A stretch of 64,000 nt of DNA from an uncultured Methylococcaceae bacterium. GTDB lineage: Bacteria; Pseudomonadota; Gammaproteobacteria; Methylococcales; Methylococcaceae. Positions 8,069 to 20,185 of this stretch are shown here, piece after piece (the stretch's first letter is position 1; each line of letters starts with the position of its first letter). A program made the translations under genes and the position numbers. The notes under the pieces were generated by a model. The model was not told the DNA's origin, made no database searches, and was given only the letters and a program-made list of their open reading frames with translations. The stretch lies in assembly GCA_903859815.1 (NCBI GenBank), contig CAIOOA010000185.1:40384-104383 (forward strand), in the 5' to 3' direction.

Positions 8069-9574
8069 TCAAAACAATACCCCCTGATTGCTGGCCTTTT
8101 TTTCCTTGGCGATTTTCTTGAACGTATGCGCCCCTTGTGCTAAATCGGGTGGTAAATTGGCCTGTACAGAACCTTTCAGCAAGTCCTCTACCGTCAGGAT
8201 TTGCAACTTGGGGAATTGTTTGTCGGGGAAGCTAGGGGACACATAATACCCCGCCTTGACCGCTTCGGTCTGCATGGGCTTGGTCGGTTCCTTGAGGGTA
8301 ACAAACAGGCCAATCACGGCTTTTTCACTTGCCACGACATGGCCAAGCTCACGAACCATGGCAACGGAAACGTTTTCCCCGCCTTTTACCGAAACAATGA
8401 CTTTTTTCGCCGCGTTTTCGCTGTCAATCTGGTCTTGAAAGAAAATCAACCCATCAATGCCGCCGTCTGCGCCCTTTTTCTTATTCTGGGCTGGCCGTGC
8501 GTTGACCAACGAACAGGCCCAATACTGGAATTGGTACTTGTCGCGATTTGCCAAATCTCGCGCCCCCTCAAGGTCTTTTGGTGTGCCGTGAACTTCAAAC
8601 TTTATCCCTTTAAATGCGTCTTTTAGGCGTTTTTCAATCAACGCAATGGCAAGGTGGGTGATGTCGATGCCTATCCATTGCCGACCAAGCTTGTGGGCCG
8701 CGTGTACCGCCGTGCCACAACCGCAAAACGGGTCTAGTATTACGTCATTTTCATTGGAACTGGCTTTGACGATTCGTTCCAATAGGGCAAGCGGTTTTTG
8801 TGTGGGGTAGCCTAGACGCTCGTTGGAGGCGGCATTTAACAGTGGGATGTTCCAAACGCTATCGATTGGCTTTCCCGCCGAAATCACATCTTCTACTAGC
8901 CGCTTATATCTTTCCCCCGGTTTTCCCCCATCTGTCCAAATATATTCAATGCCATTTTCGTCTACCAACACATCATGACGATTGGACAAGAATTGTTCCT
9001 TGTCCCATGTTTCTGAAATCGGATTGAACGTACTCAGGTCGGATTTTGCGTAATAAAATAGGATGTCGTGCTTGCGGCTAAAATGCTGTTTGTGAAATGC
9101 GGTACGCTGTCCATAATGCCAGACAATTTCATTACGGTAGCCTTTCTTGCCGAATACTGCATCCAACACGATTTTTAGGTAATGGCTTGCAGACGGGTCG
9201 CAATGCAAATACACCGCCCCCGTGGGTTTTAATACCCGGTACATTTCGAGCAAGCGATTTGCCATCATCACCAGATAAGCCATCATATCATTCTCGCCTA
9301 GAAAACCACGCAATGCAGCCATCATCTTGGCAACATCGGTGTTGCTTTGATGAAGTAACTCTTTAAATTCTCGTTCGGCTTGTTCTCCCCATTCCCATGT
9401 GTCCTTGAATGCTTCAATTTGCGCTTGGCTATTTTGGCCTTTCGGGGTTTGAAAAAGGATGTTGTAATTTGCCTTGGAATTAAATGGAGGGTCTAGGTAT
9501 GTCAAATCAACGGATTCATCTTTGATGTGTTCGCGCAACACAGAAAGGTTGTCCCCGTAAAAGAGGGCGTTCAA
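8069..9574 (-). CDS. Beta-class DNA methyltransferase fused to a nuclease-like domain
   Basis: 501 residues. The catalytic motif LDPPFNS (DPPF, residues 28-31) precedes the SAM-binding FCGCGTA motif (in VILDPFCGCGTAVHA), the order of beta-class amino-methyltransferases acting on adenine N6 or cytosine N4. The last 150 residues carry KKKGADGGIDGLIFF and then KKVIVSVKGGENVSV, a layout like a PD-(D/E)xK restriction domain (Asp plus S-V-K in place of the usual E-x-K). The protein may combine modification and cleavage in one chain. No separate specificity or endonuclease gene is adjacent. Both domains appear complete. Confidence 0.88.
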   Translation of the reverse strand: MNALFYGDNLSVLREHIKDESVDLTYLDPPFNSKANYNILFQTPKGQNSQAQIEAFKDTWEWGEQAEREFKELLHQSNTDVAKMMAALRGFLGENDMMAYLVMMANRLLEMYRVLKPTGAVYLHCDPSASHYLKIVLDAVFGKKGYRNEIVWHYGQRTAFHKQHFSRKHDILFYYAKSDLSTFNPISETWDKEQFLSNRHDVLVDENGIEYIWTDGGKPGERYKRLVEDVISAGKPIDSVWNIPLLNAASNERLGYPTQKPLALLERIVKASSNENDVILDPFCGCGTAVHAAHKLGRQWIGIDITHLAIALIEKRLKDAFKGIKFEVHGTPKDLEGARDLANRDKYQFQYWACSLVNARPAQNKKKGADGGIDGLIFFQDQIDSENAAKKVIVSVKGGENVSVAMVRELGHVVASEKAVIGLFVTLKEPTKPMQTEAVKAGYYVSPSFPDKQFPKLQILTVEDLLKGSVQANLPPDLAQGAHTFKKIAKEKKASNQGVLF

Positions 9575-9755
9575 TGATTAGGCTCCCGCAGTGGAGGCAG
9601 ACGGCAAGAAGGGCGGTGGTTGCGGTCTGCACAGCGCAACCGGGCCAGAATGTGGATACAATCTATTCCATCATCTTTCCATGTCCTATGCAATGTAGCA
9701 TAGCGCGTTGGGCGCGGCTTCATTCCGCCCAACAAGTTAACGCTTTTGTCGGGCA
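9575..9755. other. Non-coding stretch upstream of the methyltransferase gene
   Basis: No credible gene. It should hold the promoter of the methyltransferase gene at 9574, but I cannot pick clear boxes. The rest of the gap to 9975 is the palindromic repeat described next and about 80 unassigned bases. Confidence 0.5.
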
Positions 9756-9893
9756 CTGATGTTACTCAGCGGCCTAGGATAGGAGCGTCAATGCCTGCTT
9801 TGATAGGCGAAGCAAGTTCGCATTCCCAATCCCGGGTCAAAGCAAGCGTTGACGCTCCGGTCATGCAACTTCCGCGTCGGTGCATAACATCAG
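9756..9893. repeat. Dispersed palindromic element, copy A
   Basis: A 138-base element bounded by inverted ctgatgtta (9756-9764) and taacatcag (9885-9893), with an inner inverted pair ggagcgtcaa (9782-9791) and ttgacgctcc (9849-9858). The first 103 bases align by eye with a second copy at 47445-47549, including the gcgaagcaag centre. Size, terminal inverted repeats and lack of coding content fit a MITE or REP-type non-autonomous element. Confidence 0.75.
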
Positions 9894-9975
9894 ATAGGTA
9901 ATCCTGTAAATCCTTTCAACGTGATGGGTGATGAGATCGAGTGCAACAGAACCCACGCGATTGGTAAAACCCTAT

Positions 9976-10920
9976 TTACGAAAGTTGCACCGTCACTGCC
10001 TCCGAAGGCTGGCTTTCCCCCGCATCATTGCGGGAGGTGATGGCAATTTTTAGATGAGTTCCAGCCGGCAAACCGGTAAACACCGCTTCGCTATCGTAGA
10101 CCAACTTTTCAGCTATGGATTGGCCGGTGGCGACATCAAACAACACGGCGCGATAGCTATCGGCGCGGCGGGCATCATCCCATTCTACGAATAAACTATC
10201 ATTGCCGGCCGTTCCCACGGTCGCGGTGACATGGGCGGGGATGGCGGGGATTTGCGAATCATTGGGCCGGTCAAAACCGAAGGCATACCAGCGGGCATCG
10301 TCCGGGCCTAGCAGCAGGGCAAGCTCATGGCGTAAACCGGTGAGGCGGGTTTTTGCATTGGCAATGGCTTGTTCTAGGTGTTGCTTGGCTATACTGGCTT
10401 CGGCATTGCTGGCTTGGCTTGTCGTTTTCGCGGCATCAATGGCTTCGGCTGCCACTTGGCAGGCAGCCGCCGTGCAGGCAAACCGGTCAGACAGGTTTGG
10501 CACTTCGTAATCAGGATGGGCGAGCAATAAGCTCCGCAATTGCAGCAAAATGGCATGGGGATGGTCGGGAATGTGCAAAGTACCTTGACTGAACCCCGCC
10601 TCATGCCATTGGGCATTCCATTGGGAGCCGAGGCGCAATTTCAATACCCCGACGATGGCCATGACCAAGGCCCGCCCCCTGCTTTCCACTTCGCGCAGCG
10701 CAGCGGTCGCGGCCACTTTACGGGATTTGGCAGTGTTCCAAGCCCCTTTCGCACCGAGCTGGCTTTCTGTCCCCGCCAAGGCATCCAGCAGTGGGCGCAA
10801 AGTGGCTTCATCGTTTTGTTTCAAGCCCACTTCCTCGCCGTGGTCACGCGCACCCGCCACGGCATTATGCAGCAACGTGACGATAGGATCATAACTAACA
10901 GGAATTTTATTGTTTGCCAT
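9976..10920 (-). CDS. Hypothetical protein with C-terminal fibronectin type III domain
   Basis: About 314 residues from the Met at 10920 (MANNKIPVSYDPI); a Met three codons upstream is less likely. The N-terminal 220 residues are helical, with repeated A-rich heptads, and I do not recognise them. Residues from about 225 to the end (PAHVTATVGTAGNDSLFVEW ... FTGLPAGTHLKIAITSRND) form a typical fibronectin type III beta sandwich. There is no signal peptide. The gene is monocistronic and divergent from the minisatellite region. Function unknown. Confidence 0.75.
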   Translation of the reverse strand: MANNKIPVSYDPIVTLLHNAVAGARDHGEEVGLKQNDEATLRPLLDALAGTESQLGAKGAWNTAKSRKVAATAALREVESRGRALVMAIVGVLKLRLGSQWNAQWHEAGFSQGTLHIPDHPHAILLQLRSLLLAHPDYEVPNLSDRFACTAAACQVAAEAIDAAKTTSQASNAEASIAKQHLEQAIANAKTRLTGLRHELALLLGPDDARWYAFGFDRPNDSQIPAIPAHVTATVGTAGNDSLFVEWDDARRADSYRAVLFDVATGQSIAEKLVYDSEAVFTGLPAGTHLKIAITSRNDAGESQPSEAVTVQLS

Positions 10921-10989
10921 ACGAAACACCTCTTAAGTTTCTACAATAGATATAAACAGTAGGCCAACCAGCCTATTCGCTTTAGGTAG

Positions 10990-11502
10990 ATGATGAACAG
11001 CACAGGCGTTGACTGTCATAGCCACGGCTTTCAGACATTACCAAACGACGATTACCATTTCTTAAGGACCCGTCGCAAACTCCATGAACGACGTGTTGCA
11101 CTATTTTGGACGCGCCGAAAAAGTGCTAAACGTCGTACAGGGTTTCTCCGAACCCGTCGCAAACTCTATGAACGACGTGTTGCACTATTTTGGACGCGCC
11201 GAAAAAGTGCTAAACGTCGTACAGGGTTTCTCCGAACCCGTCGCAAACTCTATGAACGACGTAATGCACTATTTTGGACGCGCCGGAAAAGTGCTGAACG
11301 TCGTAAAGTGTTTCTCCGGCCCCGTCGCAAACTCTGTGAACGACGTGATGCACTTTTTTGGACGCGCCGGAAAAACACTGAACGTCGTTCAAAGTTTCTT
11401 AGACCCGGTCGCAAACTCTATAAACAACGTCATGCAAGCTTTTGGATGCGTCGGAGAAACACTAAACGACGTTGCAGGCCATTATATGCTTTGGAAGCTT
11501 GA
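10990..11502 (+). CDS. Possible Arg-rich repeat protein over the minisatellite (frame uncertain)
   Basis: Reading from the double ATG at 10990 gives 170 residues. After about 24 unique residues they become a 14-residue repeat of the form RRxxLFWTRRK / RRxxFLRTRRKL. The 42-base unit is a multiple of three, so other frames are open too: 11084-11539 on the plus strand gives MNDVLHYFGRAEKVL-type repeats, and part of the minus strand is also open. Some differences between units are silent in this frame (CGA/CGG) and others are silent or conservative in the NDV frame (GTG/GTA, CTA/CTG, TAT/TTT), so I cannot decide which, if any, is translated. Confidence 0.25.
   Translation: MMNSTGVDCHSHGFQTLPNDDYHFLRTRRKLHERRVALFWTRRKSAKRRTGFLRTRRKLYERRVALFWTRRKSAKRRTGFLRTRRKLYERRNALFWTRRKSAERRKVFLRPRRKLCERRDALFWTRRKNTERRSKFLRPGRKLYKQRHASFWMRRRNTKRRCRPLYALEA
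11044..11480. repeat. 42-base minisatellite with two alternating unit types
   Basis: About ten tandem units of 42 bases, each opening with aacgacgt or aacgtcgt, alternating type A (centre tttggacgcgccgaaaaag) and type B (centre gggtttctccgaacccgtcg). The first two A-B pairs (11086-11253) are identical; copies become more diverged towards 11480. The first unit has one extra base. Each type can fold: GGGTT/AACCC in type B and GCACT/AGTGC in type A. It lies between the FN3 gene and the ATP synthase promoter. Confidence 0.9.
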
Positions 11503-11770
11503 CATTTCCCGAAGCGTCCCTTTGCCCATGGAAATTTAATGGGTAGAAACGCTAACATCGGCAAGCTTGCCTGTCAATGACAAGCATAAACTTTCAGCAA
11601 TGAGAATTGCTGCAAACTCAGCGCCCGACGTGACCCACGACTGAGACCACAACAAAAAAGCCCTGCTAAATGCAGCTAAAGTTAACCCCGCATTTCCAGC
11701 AAGATGAAAAAAAATCACCGTTGCAAACCGCTCCCACCCGCCTGTTACAACTAAGCAACAGTCCATGTCG

Positions 11771-11799
11771 TTGATCTTTTTCATGCCGATTGTTATTAT
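11771..11799 (+). promoter_or_regulatory. Probable promoter of the ATP synthase operon
   Basis: TTGATC (11771-11776), a 17-base spacer and TATTAT (11794-11799), 28 bases before the atpI GTG start. The 250 bases before it (11540-11770) hold no gene that I can support. Confidence 0.45.
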
Positions 11800-11826
11800 T
11801 CCGTCATATTAAGAGGGTGTCGAATT

Positions 11827-12198
11827 GTGAGCCTGTTCAAACTGGTGAAAAGAGTGCTTCAGCTTCAAATGCTGACTGTGTTGCTGGTTGTGGCCGGGGC
11901 ATGGGCGCTAGGCGGTGACAAACAAGGCATTTCGGCATTGCTAGGTGGTTTGATCGGTTTCTTGCCCAATTTGGTTTTTGCTTTCCTTTTTGGTCGCAAA
12001 GACCCCGGCAAGTCGGCCAATCAAGTGGTCAGGGCTTTCTATTTTGGCGAAGGGCTAAAATTAGGCTTGACCGTCCTCTTGTTTATGATTGTTTTCCAAT
12101 TGCCAGGCATAGCGGCCTTGCCTTTATTCATCGCATTCGTGGCTGTCATGGCGGTTTTTTGGTTTTCCCTTCTGTTAAGCAACTATCAGAATTTATAG
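11827..12198 (+). CDS. atpI: ATP synthase accessory protein I
   Basis: 123-residue inner-membrane protein with four hydrophobic segments, first in the atp operon. AtpI assists assembly of the c-ring and is often weakly conserved. The start is GTG at 11827 (SLFKLVKRVLQLQ), 28 bases after a plausible -10 box. It is followed by atpB after nine bases. Confidence 0.9.
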   Translation: MSLFKLVKRVLQLQMLTVLLVVAGAWALGGDKQGISALLGGLIGFLPNLVFAFLFGRKDPGKSANQVVRAFYFGEGLKLGLTVLLFMIVFQLPGIAALPLFIAFVAVMAVFWFSLLLSNYQNL

Positions 12199-12201
12199 TG
12201 A

Positions 12202-12984
<783 letters not shown>

Positions 12985-13000
12985 AATCTATTTTTTTTAA

Positions 13001-13285
<285 letters not shown>

Positions 13286-13345
13286 TTATTCGGAGCAGAC
13301 GATGGCGTCATCGTCACTTTTGTTCAAAGCTATGAGGAAAGCGCT

Positions 13346-13825
13346 GTGAGTATAATCGCCACTCTTATCGGGCAGATGATCACCTTCGGGCTTTTGGTGT
13401 GGTTCACCATGAAGTTCGTCTGGCCGCCCTTGATGCAAGCCCTCGAAGAGCGCAAGAAAAAAATTGCCGATGGACTCGCGGCAGGTGAAAAAGGCAAGCA
13501 ATCATTGGAGCTTGCCGATAAAAAAGCCAAGGTTTACATGAAAGAGGCCAAAGAACAAGCGGCCGAAATCGTCAACTTGGCCCAGAAGCGAGCCAATGAT
13601 TTGGCCGAAGAAAAAAGGGAAGCTGCAAAACAGGAAGGGGAGCGCATCATCCTTCAGGCTAGATCGGAAATTGATCGTGAAATCCAACAAGCCAAGGAAG
13701 AACTTCGCCAACAAGTGGCAGCGCTTGCCGTTTCTGCTGCCGAGCAAATCTTGAGAAAGGAAGTCGATATCAACAAGCACAAGGAAATTGTTAACAATCT
13801 TGGCAATCAACTGGGTCAAGCCTAA
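13346..13825 (+). CDS. atpF: F1Fo ATP synthase subunit b
   Basis: 159-residue peripheral stalk subunit: one N-terminal membrane helix ([17 protein letters not shown]) followed by a long charged coiled coil rich in Ala, Glu and Lys. The start is GTG at 13346. Its stop overlaps the atpH ATG by one base (TAATG), indicating coupled translation. Confidence 0.96.
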   Translation: MSIIATLIGQMITFGLLVWFTMKFVWPPLMQALEERKKKIADGLAAGEKGKQSLELADKKAKVYMKEAKEQAAEIVNLAQKRANDLAEEKREAAKQEGERIILQARSEIDREIQQAKEELRQQVAALAVSAAEQILRKEVDINKHKEIVNNLGNQLGQA

Positions 13826-14361
13826 TGAGCGAATTAGCGACATTGGCTAGGCCATATGCAACGGCGGTCTTCAAGCGGGCCAAGGAAACAGGAACGACCC
13901 CACAATGGTCGGATGCCTTGGAATTTCTGTCCGCAGTCATCTCGGACCCACAGATTGAACGGGCGGCAGAAAACCCAGTAGCCAGCAAAGATAAATTCAC
14001 TCAGGCTTTGCTAGACCTATGCCGGGGCAAGATAGACGGCGAGGGCGAAAACTTTGTACGCCTCTTGATCGCCAACAAACGATTGGGACTGATAAAACTC
14101 ATCAGTGAACAGTTTGAACAATTGCGGGCGGACGAAGAAGGCTACATCGTGGCGGAAGTCCATACGGCCTACCCCCTTGACGTCGCGGAGATCAACCAAC
14201 TCACCACATTATTGCAGCAAACACTAGGCAAACAGCCAAGGCTGCATATTCTAGTGGACGAAACCTTGATTGGCGGTGTTTTGATTAAAGCCGGGGATCG
14301 TGTGATTGACGCATCCGTCCACGGACAAATTCAGCGCTTGGCCAAGCGACTCTACAACTAG
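13825..14361 (+). CDS. atpH: F1Fo ATP synthase subunit delta
   Basis: 178-residue stator subunit linking subunit b to the top of the alpha-beta hexamer. Starts [19 protein letters not shown], the usual N-terminal helical domain, and ends with the family strand [20 protein letters not shown]. Normal length and overlap with atpF. Confidence 0.96.
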   Translation: MSELATLARPYATAVFKRAKETGTTPQWSDALEFLSAVISDPQIERAAENPVASKDKFTQALLDLCRGKIDGEGENFVRLLIANKRLGLIKLISEQFEQLRADEEGYIVAEVHTAYPLDVAEINQLTTLLQQTLGKQPRLHILVDETLIGGVLIKAGDRVIDASVHGQIQRLAKRLYN

Positions 14362-14377
14362 AGCGAGAAACAGAATC

Positions 14378-15919
14378 ATGCAATTAAACCCCTCTGAAAT
14401 CAGCGACCTCATTAAAAGCAAAATCGAGAATTTCGATGTAGGCGTTGAGTCCCGCACCGAAGGAACTATCGTCAGCTTGACCGACGGCATCGTCCGTGTT
14501 CATGGATTGAGCGACGTGATGCAAGGCGAAATGTTGGAATTCCCCGGCAATACCTTTGGCATGGCACTTAACTTGGAAAGAGATTCGGTCGGTGCTGTCG
14601 TACTAGGCTCTTATGACCACTTGGCGGAAGGCGACACCGTAAAATGCACTGGCAGGATTCTTGAAGTGCCGGTCGGCGAACAATTGCTAGGCCGCGTGGT
14701 GGATGCCTTGGGCAACCCCATCGACGGCAAGGGTCCGATCAATGCGACGGAAACCTCGCCCATTGAAAAAATCGCCCCCGGCGTAATCGCCCGCCAGTCC
14801 GTCAGCCAACCGCTGCAAACCGGACTTAAGGCCATTGACTCAATGATCCCAATCGGTCGCGGACAACGCGAATTGATCATTGGCGACCGCCAAACCGGCA
14901 AAACCGCCATCGCGATTGACACCATCATCAATCAAAAAGGCACTGGCGTTAAGTGTATTTATGTCGCCATCGGACAGAAACAATCGTCCATCGCCAACGT
15001 GGTGCGCAAGCTGGAAGAACACGGTGCCTTGGCCCATACCATCATTGTGGTAGCCTCCGCTTCGGAATCTGCCGCATTGCAATTCATCGCTCCCTACAGC
15101 GGCTGCTCCATCGGAGAATATTTCCGCGACCGTGGCGAAGATGCGCTCATCATTTATGACGATCTGACCAAGCAAGCCTGGGCTTATCGCCAAGTCTCGC
15201 TACTGCTACGCCGTCCGCCAGGCCGCGAAGCCTATCCCGGCGACGTGTTCTACTTGCATTCCCGCTTGTTGGAGCGTGCCTCACGCATCAACCCGGAAGA
15301 AGTTGAAAAGCTGACGGGCGGTAGGATCAAAGGCAAGACGGGTTCCCTCACCGCTTTGCCCATCATCGAAACACAAGCGGGCGACGTATCGGCATTCGTA
15401 CCCACCAACGTGATTTCCATCACTGACGGGCAGATTTTCTTGGAAACCAGTCTGTTCAACTCAGGCATACGCCCTGCGGTGAACGCCGGCCTTTCCGTGT
15501 CCCGAGTCGGTGGTGCGGCCCAGACCAAAATTGTCAAGAAGCTTGGCGGCGGTGTCCGATTGGACTTGGCGCAATATCGTGAACTGGCAGCTTTCGCCCA
15601 ATTTGCATCGGACTTGGACGAAGGCACTCGCAAGCAGATTGAGCGAGGCCAACGCGTAACCGAAGTCATGAAGCAAAACCAATATGCGCCTTACAGCGTC
15701 GCGCAGATGGCGATTTCCCTGTATGCCGCTAACGAGGGCATGCTCGACGATATTGAAGTCAATAAGATTCGTGATTTCGAAGAAGCGATGCAAAACTATA
15801 TGAAAACCGAACATGCTGACTTGTTGGACTCGATTAACACATCGGGTGACTACAACAATGACATCCAGTCCGCCATTGATTCGGCGATTAAGAAGTTCAA
15901 AGCAACGCATGCCTGGTAA
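14378..15919 (+). CDS. atpA: F1Fo ATP synthase subunit alpha
   Basis: 513-residue non-catalytic nucleotide-binding subunit. I chose the ATG at 14378 ([20 protein letters not shown]), which matches the family N-terminus; the frame is open further upstream within atpH but that part is a shadow. The P-loop is [11 protein letters not shown], followed by the family signature region ending at [20 protein letters not shown]. Complete and in order after atpH. Confidence 0.98.
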   Translation: MQLNPSEISDLIKSKIENFDVGVESRTEGTIVSLTDGIVRVHGLSDVMQGEMLEFPGNTFGMALNLERDSVGAVVLGSYDHLAEGDTVKCTGRILEVPVGEQLLGRVVDALGNPIDGKGPINATETSPIEKIAPGVIARQSVSQPLQTGLKAIDSMIPIGRGQRELIIGDRQTGKTAIAIDTIINQKGTGVKCIYVAIGQKQSSIANVVRKLEEHGALAHTIIVVASASESAALQFIAPYSGCSIGEYFRDRGEDALIIYDDLTKQAWAYRQVSLLLRRPPGREAYPGDVFYLHSRLLERASRINPEEVEKLTGGRIKGKTGSLTALPIIETQAGDVSAFVPTNVISITDGQIFLETSLFNSGIRPAVNAGLSVSRVGGAAQTKIVKKLGGGVRLDLAQYRELAAFAQFASDLDEGTRKQIERGQRVTEVMKQNQYAPYSVAQMAISLYAANEGMLDDIEVNKIRDFEEAMQNYMKTEHADLLDSINTSGDYNNDIQSAIDSAIKKFKATHAW

Positions 15920-15930
15920 GGGTTAAAAAC

Positions 15931-16794
15931 ATGGCCGTAGGTAAAGAAATTCGAGTGAAGATTGCGAGTATTAAAAATACTCAGAAAATCACACGAGCGA
16001 TGGAAAAGGTGGCAACCAGCAAAATGCGCAAGACGCAAACAAGGATGCTCGCCACCCGCCCCTACTCCAAAAAGATTGCACAGATCATCCACCATTTGTC
16101 CCACGCCAAACCGGAATACACCCATCCGTTTATGGTGGAAAGGCCGATAAAGCGAGTGGGTGTCATCGTGTTGACATCGGATCGCGGACTGTGTGGCGGG
16201 CTAAACTCCAATCTGTTTAGAATGGCCCTGCGCCAGTTTCGCAGTTGGGGCAAAGACCATGTCGAAGCACAAATTTCCGTCATAGGTCAGAAAGGTTGCT
16301 CTTTCTTTCATGGAATTGGGGCTAAAATCATCGCCCAAGCAACCAAGTTGGGCGACAGTCCGCACCTTGAAGACATCATCGGCGTGATCAAAGTCATGTT
16401 GGATGATTATCGCGACGGCAACATAGACGAACTTTATGTCGCCTATAACGAGTTCGTCAACACCATGACGCAAAAGCCGAAGTTATTGCAATTACTGCCG
16501 ATCAAATGCGATGAACTGACTCCTGAATTGGCCGGGCATTGGGATTATATCTACGAGCCTGATGCCAAAGAAGTATTGGATGACTTGTTGGTTCGCTATG
16601 TTGAGTCCTTGGTGTTCCAAGGCTTGGTGGAGAATAATGCTTGCGAACAGGCGGCGCGTATGGTTGCCATGAAGAGCGCATCGGATAACGCGGGAAAGCT
16701 TATCAGCGAATTGCAGTTGATTTACAACAAAGCCCGCCAAGCGGCCATCACCCAAGAAATTTCCGAAATTGTCGGTGGCGCGGCTGCGGTTTGA
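15931..16794 (+). CDS. atpG: F1Fo ATP synthase subunit gamma
   Basis: 287-residue central rotor shaft: an N-terminal helix [20 protein letters not shown] and a C-terminal helix ending [20 protein letters not shown] pair as the antiparallel coiled coil inside the alpha-beta ring. The typical [10 protein letters not shown] motif is present at about residues 76-85. Followed by a 63-base gap with a small hairpin before atpD. Confidence 0.97.
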   Translation: MAVGKEIRVKIASIKNTQKITRAMEKVATSKMRKTQTRMLATRPYSKKIAQIIHHLSHAKPEYTHPFMVERPIKRVGVIVLTSDRGLCGGLNSNLFRMALRQFRSWGKDHVEAQISVIGQKGCSFFHGIGAKIIAQATKLGDSPHLEDIIGVIKVMLDDYRDGNIDELYVAYNEFVNTMTQKPKLLQLLPIKCDELTPELAGHWDYIYEPDAKEVLDDLLVRYVESLVFQGLVENNACEQAARMVAMKSASDNAGKLISELQLIYNKARQAAITQEISEIVGGAAAV

Positions 16795-16827
16795 TAAGCC
16801 CCCCTCTCATCATTGGGAGGGAGTTAA

Positions 16828-18243
<1,416 letters not shown>

Positions 18244-18270
18244 CAAAATAAAGTTCGGAGTACTGCACCC

Positions 18271-18690
18271 ATGGTTATGACAATCCATGTCGATATTGTC
18301 AGCGCGGAGGAGAAAGTATTCTCCGGGCTTGCAGAACTAGTGATTGCTCCTGCCGAGGAGGGTGACGTGGGTATCGCAGCCCGCCATGCGCCTATGCTCA
18401 CTAGGCTAAAGGCGGGGGAGGTCAGGGTTAAAGTTAACAATTCCGAAACCTTGCCATTCTATGTCTCTGGCGGTGTCTTGGAAGTGCAGCCTCATGTAGT
18501 GTCGGTGTTGGCCGACAGGGCTGTCAGGGCCAAGGACATAGACGAGGCTGCTGCCGTGGAAGCCAAGCGCCGCGCAGAGGAAACCTTAAGCGACCGTTCT
18601 GGCAAGCTTGACTACGCCAAAGCGCAATTGGAATTGATTGAAGCCGTGGCTCAACTGCGGACACTAGACCGTTATCGTAAAAACCGCTGA
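18271..18690 (+). CDS. atpC: F1Fo ATP synthase subunit epsilon
   Basis: 139-residue rotor subunit with an N-terminal beta sandwich (MTIHVDIVSAEEKVFSGLAE) and a C-terminal helical pair that can inhibit hydrolysis. The start may be the ATG at 18271 or the second one at 18277. Last gene of the atp operon; a terminator follows. Confidence 0.96.
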   Translation: MVMTIHVDIVSAEEKVFSGLAELVIAPAEEGDVGIAARHAPMLTRLKAGEVRVKVNNSETLPFYVSGGVLEVQPHVVSVLADRAVRAKDIDEAAAVEAKRRAEETLSDRSGKLDYAKAQLELIEAVAQLRTLDRYRKNR

Positions 18691-18706
18691 AATCCTCTCA
18701 AAGCAA

Positions 18707-18756
18707 CCCAGTGTGCCACGGAATTTCTTATTCTCGCATGGCTCACTGGGTTTTTG
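18707..18756 (+). terminator. Terminator after atpC
   Basis: Stem CCCAGTG (18707-18713) and CACTGGG (18744-18750) followed by a TTTTT run, with a secondary CCA/TGG pairing inside. It would end the atp transcript before glmU, though read-through into glmUS is possible. Confidence 0.75.
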
Positions 18757-18777
18757 TGTTACAGGAGACTGGCGACC

Positions 18778-20181
18778 ATGAAAAAACTGGCTAAACGGAA
18801 CGATGATTATATGAAATTGCAAACTATCATTTTAGCGGCAGGCCAAGGCACACGGATGCGCTCGTCCATGCCTAAAGTCTTGCATAAAATTGGTGGCAAA
18901 GCCTTGTTGGCTCATGTCTATGATTTGGCCATGCAATTGGCTGACAATTCCGTCAACATCATTTACGGTCACGGGGGCGAGCAAGTCTTAGCCACACTGG
19001 CCGGAATTAACGCCTTATGGACGGAACAAAAGCAGCAATTGGGCACGGGCCACGCCGTGATGCAAGTGGCTGACTGGATAGAAGATGCCAGCACAGTCTT
19101 AATCCTTTACGGAGACGTACCGTTATTGCGGTTGGAAACGGTCACCAAACTAACAGGGTTTGCCGATCAAAAAAATATGGGCTTGTTGACGGTCAACCTT
19201 GACGATCCGACTGGCTATGGTCGCATCGTCCGCGATGAAGGTGGCAAAGTGCTGGCTATTGTTGAGGAAAAAGATGCCAATCCTCAACAACGCAGCATAC
19301 ATGAATCCAATACGGGCATTCTTGCTGTCAACGGTGGATTGTTGAAATCTTGGCTTAACCGGCTGGACAATCAAAACGCCCAAGGCGAATATTATTTGAC
19401 CGATGTCATCGGTTTGGCAGTCTCTGATGGAATTCATGTTCACACCGTTCAACCCATTGATGATTCCGAGGTGATGGGCATCAACAATCGTCTGCAACTG
19501 GCCCAGTTGGAACGTGTATATCAAATGCGAATTGCCAACAAATTAATGGAAAATGGCGTAACCTTGTTCGACCCTGCCCGCTTCGATCTGCGGGGAGAAA
19601 TCTTGTCTCACGGGCAAGACATTGAAATCGATGTGAATGTGGTTCTTCTAGGCAAGATAAAGTTGGGCAATCGGGTTAAAATCGGGCCTAACGTATTCAT
19701 CAAAGACAGCGAAATCAAAGATGATTCAGAAATTTTTGCCAACTCTGTCATTGAGAATGCTGTCATTGGTTCCGATTGCCGGGTAGGCCCTTTTGCCCGG
19801 GTTCGTCCTGACAGTCATATCGGCAACCATGTCCATATTGGCAACTTTGTCGAAATCAAAAAGTCGAATATTGGCGAAGGCACAAAAATCAACCACTTAA
19901 GCTATGTAGGCGATGCAAAAGTTGGAGTCGGGGTGAATCTGGGTGCGGGGACGATCACCTGCAATTACGACGGTGTCAATAAACATATGACGGTCATTGA
20001 AGATGGCGCGTTCATTGGCTCGGACACTCAGTTGGTGGCCCCCGTAAAAGTCGGTAAAAATGCCACCATCGGAGCGGGTTCAACCATCACCAAAGATGCG
20101 CCTGAGGGTGAATTGACCGTAAGCAGACCTAAACAAGTCACTATACCGGGATGGCAACGTCCTGTAAAACAGAAGGTTTAA
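18778..20181 (+). CDS. glmU: Bifunctional GlmU: glucosamine-1-P acetyltransferase / UDP-GlcNAc pyrophosphorylase
   Basis: Makes UDP-GlcNAc for peptidoglycan and lipid A. The N-terminal Rossmann-like domain carries LAAGQGTRMRSSMPKVLHKI and the C-terminal half is a left-handed beta-helix of hexapeptide repeats with the GAGTITCNYDG acetyl-CoA site. The ATG at 18778 has an AGGAG ten bases upstream; the family usually begins at MKLQTI, which is the Met at 18811, so the first 11 residues may be an extension. Directly upstream of glmS with four bases between. Confidence 0.96.
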   Translation: MKKLAKRNDDYMKLQTIILAAGQGTRMRSSMPKVLHKIGGKALLAHVYDLAMQLADNSVNIIYGHGGEQVLATLAGINALWTEQKQQLGTGHAVMQVADWIEDASTVLILYGDVPLLRLETVTKLTGFADQKNMGLLTVNLDDPTGYGRIVRDEGGKVLAIVEEKDANPQQRSIHESNTGILAVNGGLLKSWLNRLDNQNAQGEYYLTDVIGLAVSDGIHVHTVQPIDDSEVMGINNRLQLAQLERVYQMRIANKLMENGVTLFDPARFDLRGEILSHGQDIEIDVNVVLLGKIKLGNRVKIGPNVFIKDSEIKDDSEIFANSVIENAVIGSDCRVGPFARVRPDSHIGNHVHIGNFVEIKKSNIGEGTKINHLSYVGDAKVGVGVNLGAGTITCNYDGVNKHMTVIEDGAFIGSDTQLVAPVKVGKNATIGAGSTITKDAPEGELTVSRPKQVTIPGWQRPVKQKV

Positions 20182-20185
20182 TCTA

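Noticed and set aside
11044..11480. CRISPR array
   Set aside because: Units are directly tandem without unique spacers, and no cas genes are present.
11536..11784. 82-codon minus-strand frame before atpI
   Set aside because: No ribosome site or family resemblance, and it covers the atp promoter area.
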